Shown here piece after piece: positions 13,413 to 14,652 of a stretch of 14,652 bases of DNA. Numbering within the stretch: position 1 is the stretch's first letter; every line of letters begins with the position of its first letter. A model generated the notes under the pieces. The model was not told the DNA's origin. It worked only from the letters and a program-made list of their open reading frames with translations, and did no database searches. The DNA is from Syntrophaceae bacterium (GTDB lineage Bacteria; Desulfobacterota; SM23-61). The position numbers and the translations under genes were made by a program. The stretch is from NCBI GenBank assembly GCA_003154025.1, contig PMCE01000187.1, positions 9,805 to 24,456 of the forward strand, in the 5' to 3' direction.

Positions 13413-14554
13413 CAGATCTTGCGCATCGCGTCCAGCACAAAGTCGATGTCTTCGAGAGTGTTGAAAGGCCCCAGGCTGAAACGCACTCCTCCCGCCTTGC
13501 CCGTGCCCAGGCGCTGGTGAACCAGCGGAGCGCAATGCTGGCCGACCCGGGTGGCGATGCCGAAGTCCCCATCAAGAATGGCCCCCACATCTGCAGGGAT
13601 CATCCCTTCCACATTGGCCAGAATGACCGGCAGGCGGCGGTCCATCCGATCGGTCCCATAGAGCTTTACCCTTGGGATCTCGGCCAACCCTTGCCAAAGC
13701 CTTCGAGCCATGGCCCGTTCCTTCTCCAGGGTGGCTTCCATCCCCTGTGATTCCATGTAGTCCAGCCCGGCCATCAAGCCAAGAATCCCAATGAAATTTA
13801 CAGTGCCGCATTCCAGGCGGTGGGGATAGGTCTGCGTGTGGATGGGATCCTCGGAATCGATTCCCGTTCCGCCAAACCGGGTGGTCCGAACATCGAAACC
13901 TCGATTCAAAACCAGCCCGCCGATGCCCGTCGGCCCGAGCAATGATTTATGGCCGGTAAAGGCCATGGCCGATACCCCCCAGGCGGAGAGGTTGATGGGA
14001 ACGACCCCGGCGCTCTGCGCGGTGTCGATGATCAACGGGACGCCCCGTTCACGACATATGGCCCCGACAGCCTCCACCGGCTGGATGGTGCCTAGCACGT
14101 TGGAAGCATGAGTCAAGAGGACAAACTGGGTGTTGGGACGGACGGCCCGGGCAACGTCATCGGGATCGATGAAGCCCTGGGCGTCGAAAGGGACCAGGTC
14201 GTATTCAATCAGGCCCTCTCTCCACAGGTGGTGCAGGGGACGCAGGACCGAATTGTGCTCCAGTTCGGATGAGACCACGTGGCCTCCGGGCTTTACCGTC
14301 CCTTGGATGACCAGGTTCAGCGCGTCGGTGGCATTGGAGGCGAAGGCCACCCGGGCCGGCTCATCTCCACCGAAGAGCCGGCAAAGCCGACGGCGGGCGT
14401 GGGAGACCATCTCCTCGGCTTCCAGGGCAAGATCATAGCCCCCCCGGCCGGGCGAAACCCCTTTGGCGGCATAGAGGTCGATCATGCGCTCGAGGGCTTC
14501 GCGGGGTTTGGGAAAAGTCGTAGCGGCGTTGTCGAGATAAATGATATCTGTCAC
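13400..14554 (-). CDS. Class-V aminotransferase, cysteine desulfurase/selenocysteine lyase-like
   Basis: This is a PLP enzyme of 384 residues. YLDNAATTFPKP (6-17) opens the fold, SNATDALN (73-80) binds cofactor phosphate, and SSELEHNS (95-102) and IIDTAQSAG (175-183; Asp177 contacts the pyridine nitrogen) follow. The PLP lysine is Lys203 in TGHKSLLGP, and the catalytic-loop cysteine is Cys341 in VGQHCAPLVH. It starts close to the YLDNAATT motif, like the EF2568-type subfamily (TIGR01977, as I recall), which is found in some genomes near orphan selD and Mo-hydroxylase genes. Release of sulfur from cysteine, or selenium from selenocysteine, is the expected chemistry, but the physiological acceptor is unknown. 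It converges with the selenoprotein gene. Confidence 0.88.
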   Translation of the reverse strand: MTDIIYLDNAATTFPKPREALERMIDLYAAKGVSPGRGGYDLALEAEEMVSHARRRLCRLFGGDEPARVAFASNATDALNLVIQGTVKPGGHVVSSELEHNSVLRPLHHLWREGLIEYDLVPFDAQGFIDPDDVARAVRPNTQFVLLTHASNVLGTIQPVEAVGAICRERGVPLIIDTAQSAGVVPINLSAWGVSAMAFTGHKSLLGPTGIGGLVLNRGFDVRTTRFGGTGIDSEDPIHTQTYPHRLECGTVNFIGILGLMAGLDYMESQGMEATLEKERAMARRLWQGLAEIPRVKLYGTDRMDRRLPVILANVEGMIPADVGAILDGDFGIATRVGQHCAPLVHQRLGTGKAGGVRFSLGPFNTLEDIDFVLDAMRKICAGK

Positions 14555-14612
14555 TTTATTTTTTCATAAGGCTTCATCCGTCTTCATCTGCGTCCCATTA
14601 GGTCTTTCCGCC

Positions 14613-14651
14613 CTACCCGCAAGTCTTGGGGTTGGGCAGGCCGGCCAGCCG
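14613..14651 (-). CDS. Possible C-terminal end of an upstream gene (window edge)
   Basis: Read on the minus strand from the window edge, one frame gives RLAGLPNPKTCG and a TAG stop at 14615-14613. Twelve residues are too few to identify a family. It would lie 58 nt upstream of the desulfurase-like gene on the same strand, so it could be the preceding gene of that operon. A different frame remains open to a stop further on, so this is only a possibility. Confidence 0.2.
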   Translation of the reverse strand, partial: RLAGLPNPKTCG

Positions 14652-14652
14652 C

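Noticed and set aside
1..14652. CRISPR array, phage genes or complete insertion sequence
   Set aside because: No regularly spaced direct repeats of CRISPR size, no cas, integrase or transposase motifs in any frame that I read; the only mobile-like sequence is the non-coding palindromic repeat.

Overview
The window looks like a piece of a GC-rich chromosome from an anaerobic, formate/hydrogen-metabolising bacterium, most likely a Desulfobacterota (deltaproteobacterial) lineage. This placement is inferred from gene content and is not proven by any marker gene here. The evidence is a selenocysteine-containing Tat-exported formate dehydrogenase with its accessory protein, hydrogenase-associated genes (hypB and a TM1266-type small protein), Mo-cofactor-related genes, tatA, and degenerate intergenic repeats of a kind I associate with that group.

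Left part (1-2700). The 3' end of secG is followed by tRNA-Leu(GAG), whose encoded CCA lies inside a long terminator hairpin. A small TM1266-family gene (523-774, +) converges almost end to end with hypB (780-1433, -). fdhE (1656-2504, -) is bracketed by two degenerate heptamer-repeat patches.

Centre (2630-7213, all on -). A compact operon fdnG-fdnH-fdnI encodes a three-subunit, membrane-bound formate dehydrogenase facing outside the cytoplasm, and ends in a clear terminator. fdnG is split in naive translation by an in-frame UGA at codon 186, in the exact place of the catalytic selenocysteine. fdhE next door supplies the maturation factor, and tatA further on supplies a pore subunit for the export route implied by the twin-arginine signal of FdnG.

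Middle (7214-10100). This is a decayed zone: a [NiFe]-hydrogenase small-subunit remnant with two in-frame stops and a lost cluster cysteine, an unrecognised coding fragment, an apparently intact methyltransferase, and then a fusion of a molybdopterin-oxidoreductase C-terminus to a broken aldehyde dehydrogenase. One arm of a dispersed repeat lies upstream of the methyltransferase.

Right part (10100-14652). A MoCF-domain protein with a four-cysteine tail, tatA, an alpha/beta hydrolase, and a roughly 186-bp inverted-repeat (MITE-like) element are followed by the most interesting gene of the window. This is a C_GCAxxG_C_C-family redox protein (12863-13348) whose first conserved cysteine is replaced by an in-frame UGA, followed by a near-perfect bacterial SECIS hairpin with a GGUC-type loop. 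It converges with a class-V aminotransferase/cysteine-desulfurase-like gene whose family I recall from selenium/molybdenum loci. The window therefore holds two selenoprotein genes and several Mo/Se-linked genes. The selenocysteine insertion machinery (selA, selB, selC, selD) is not in the window and must lie elsewhere.
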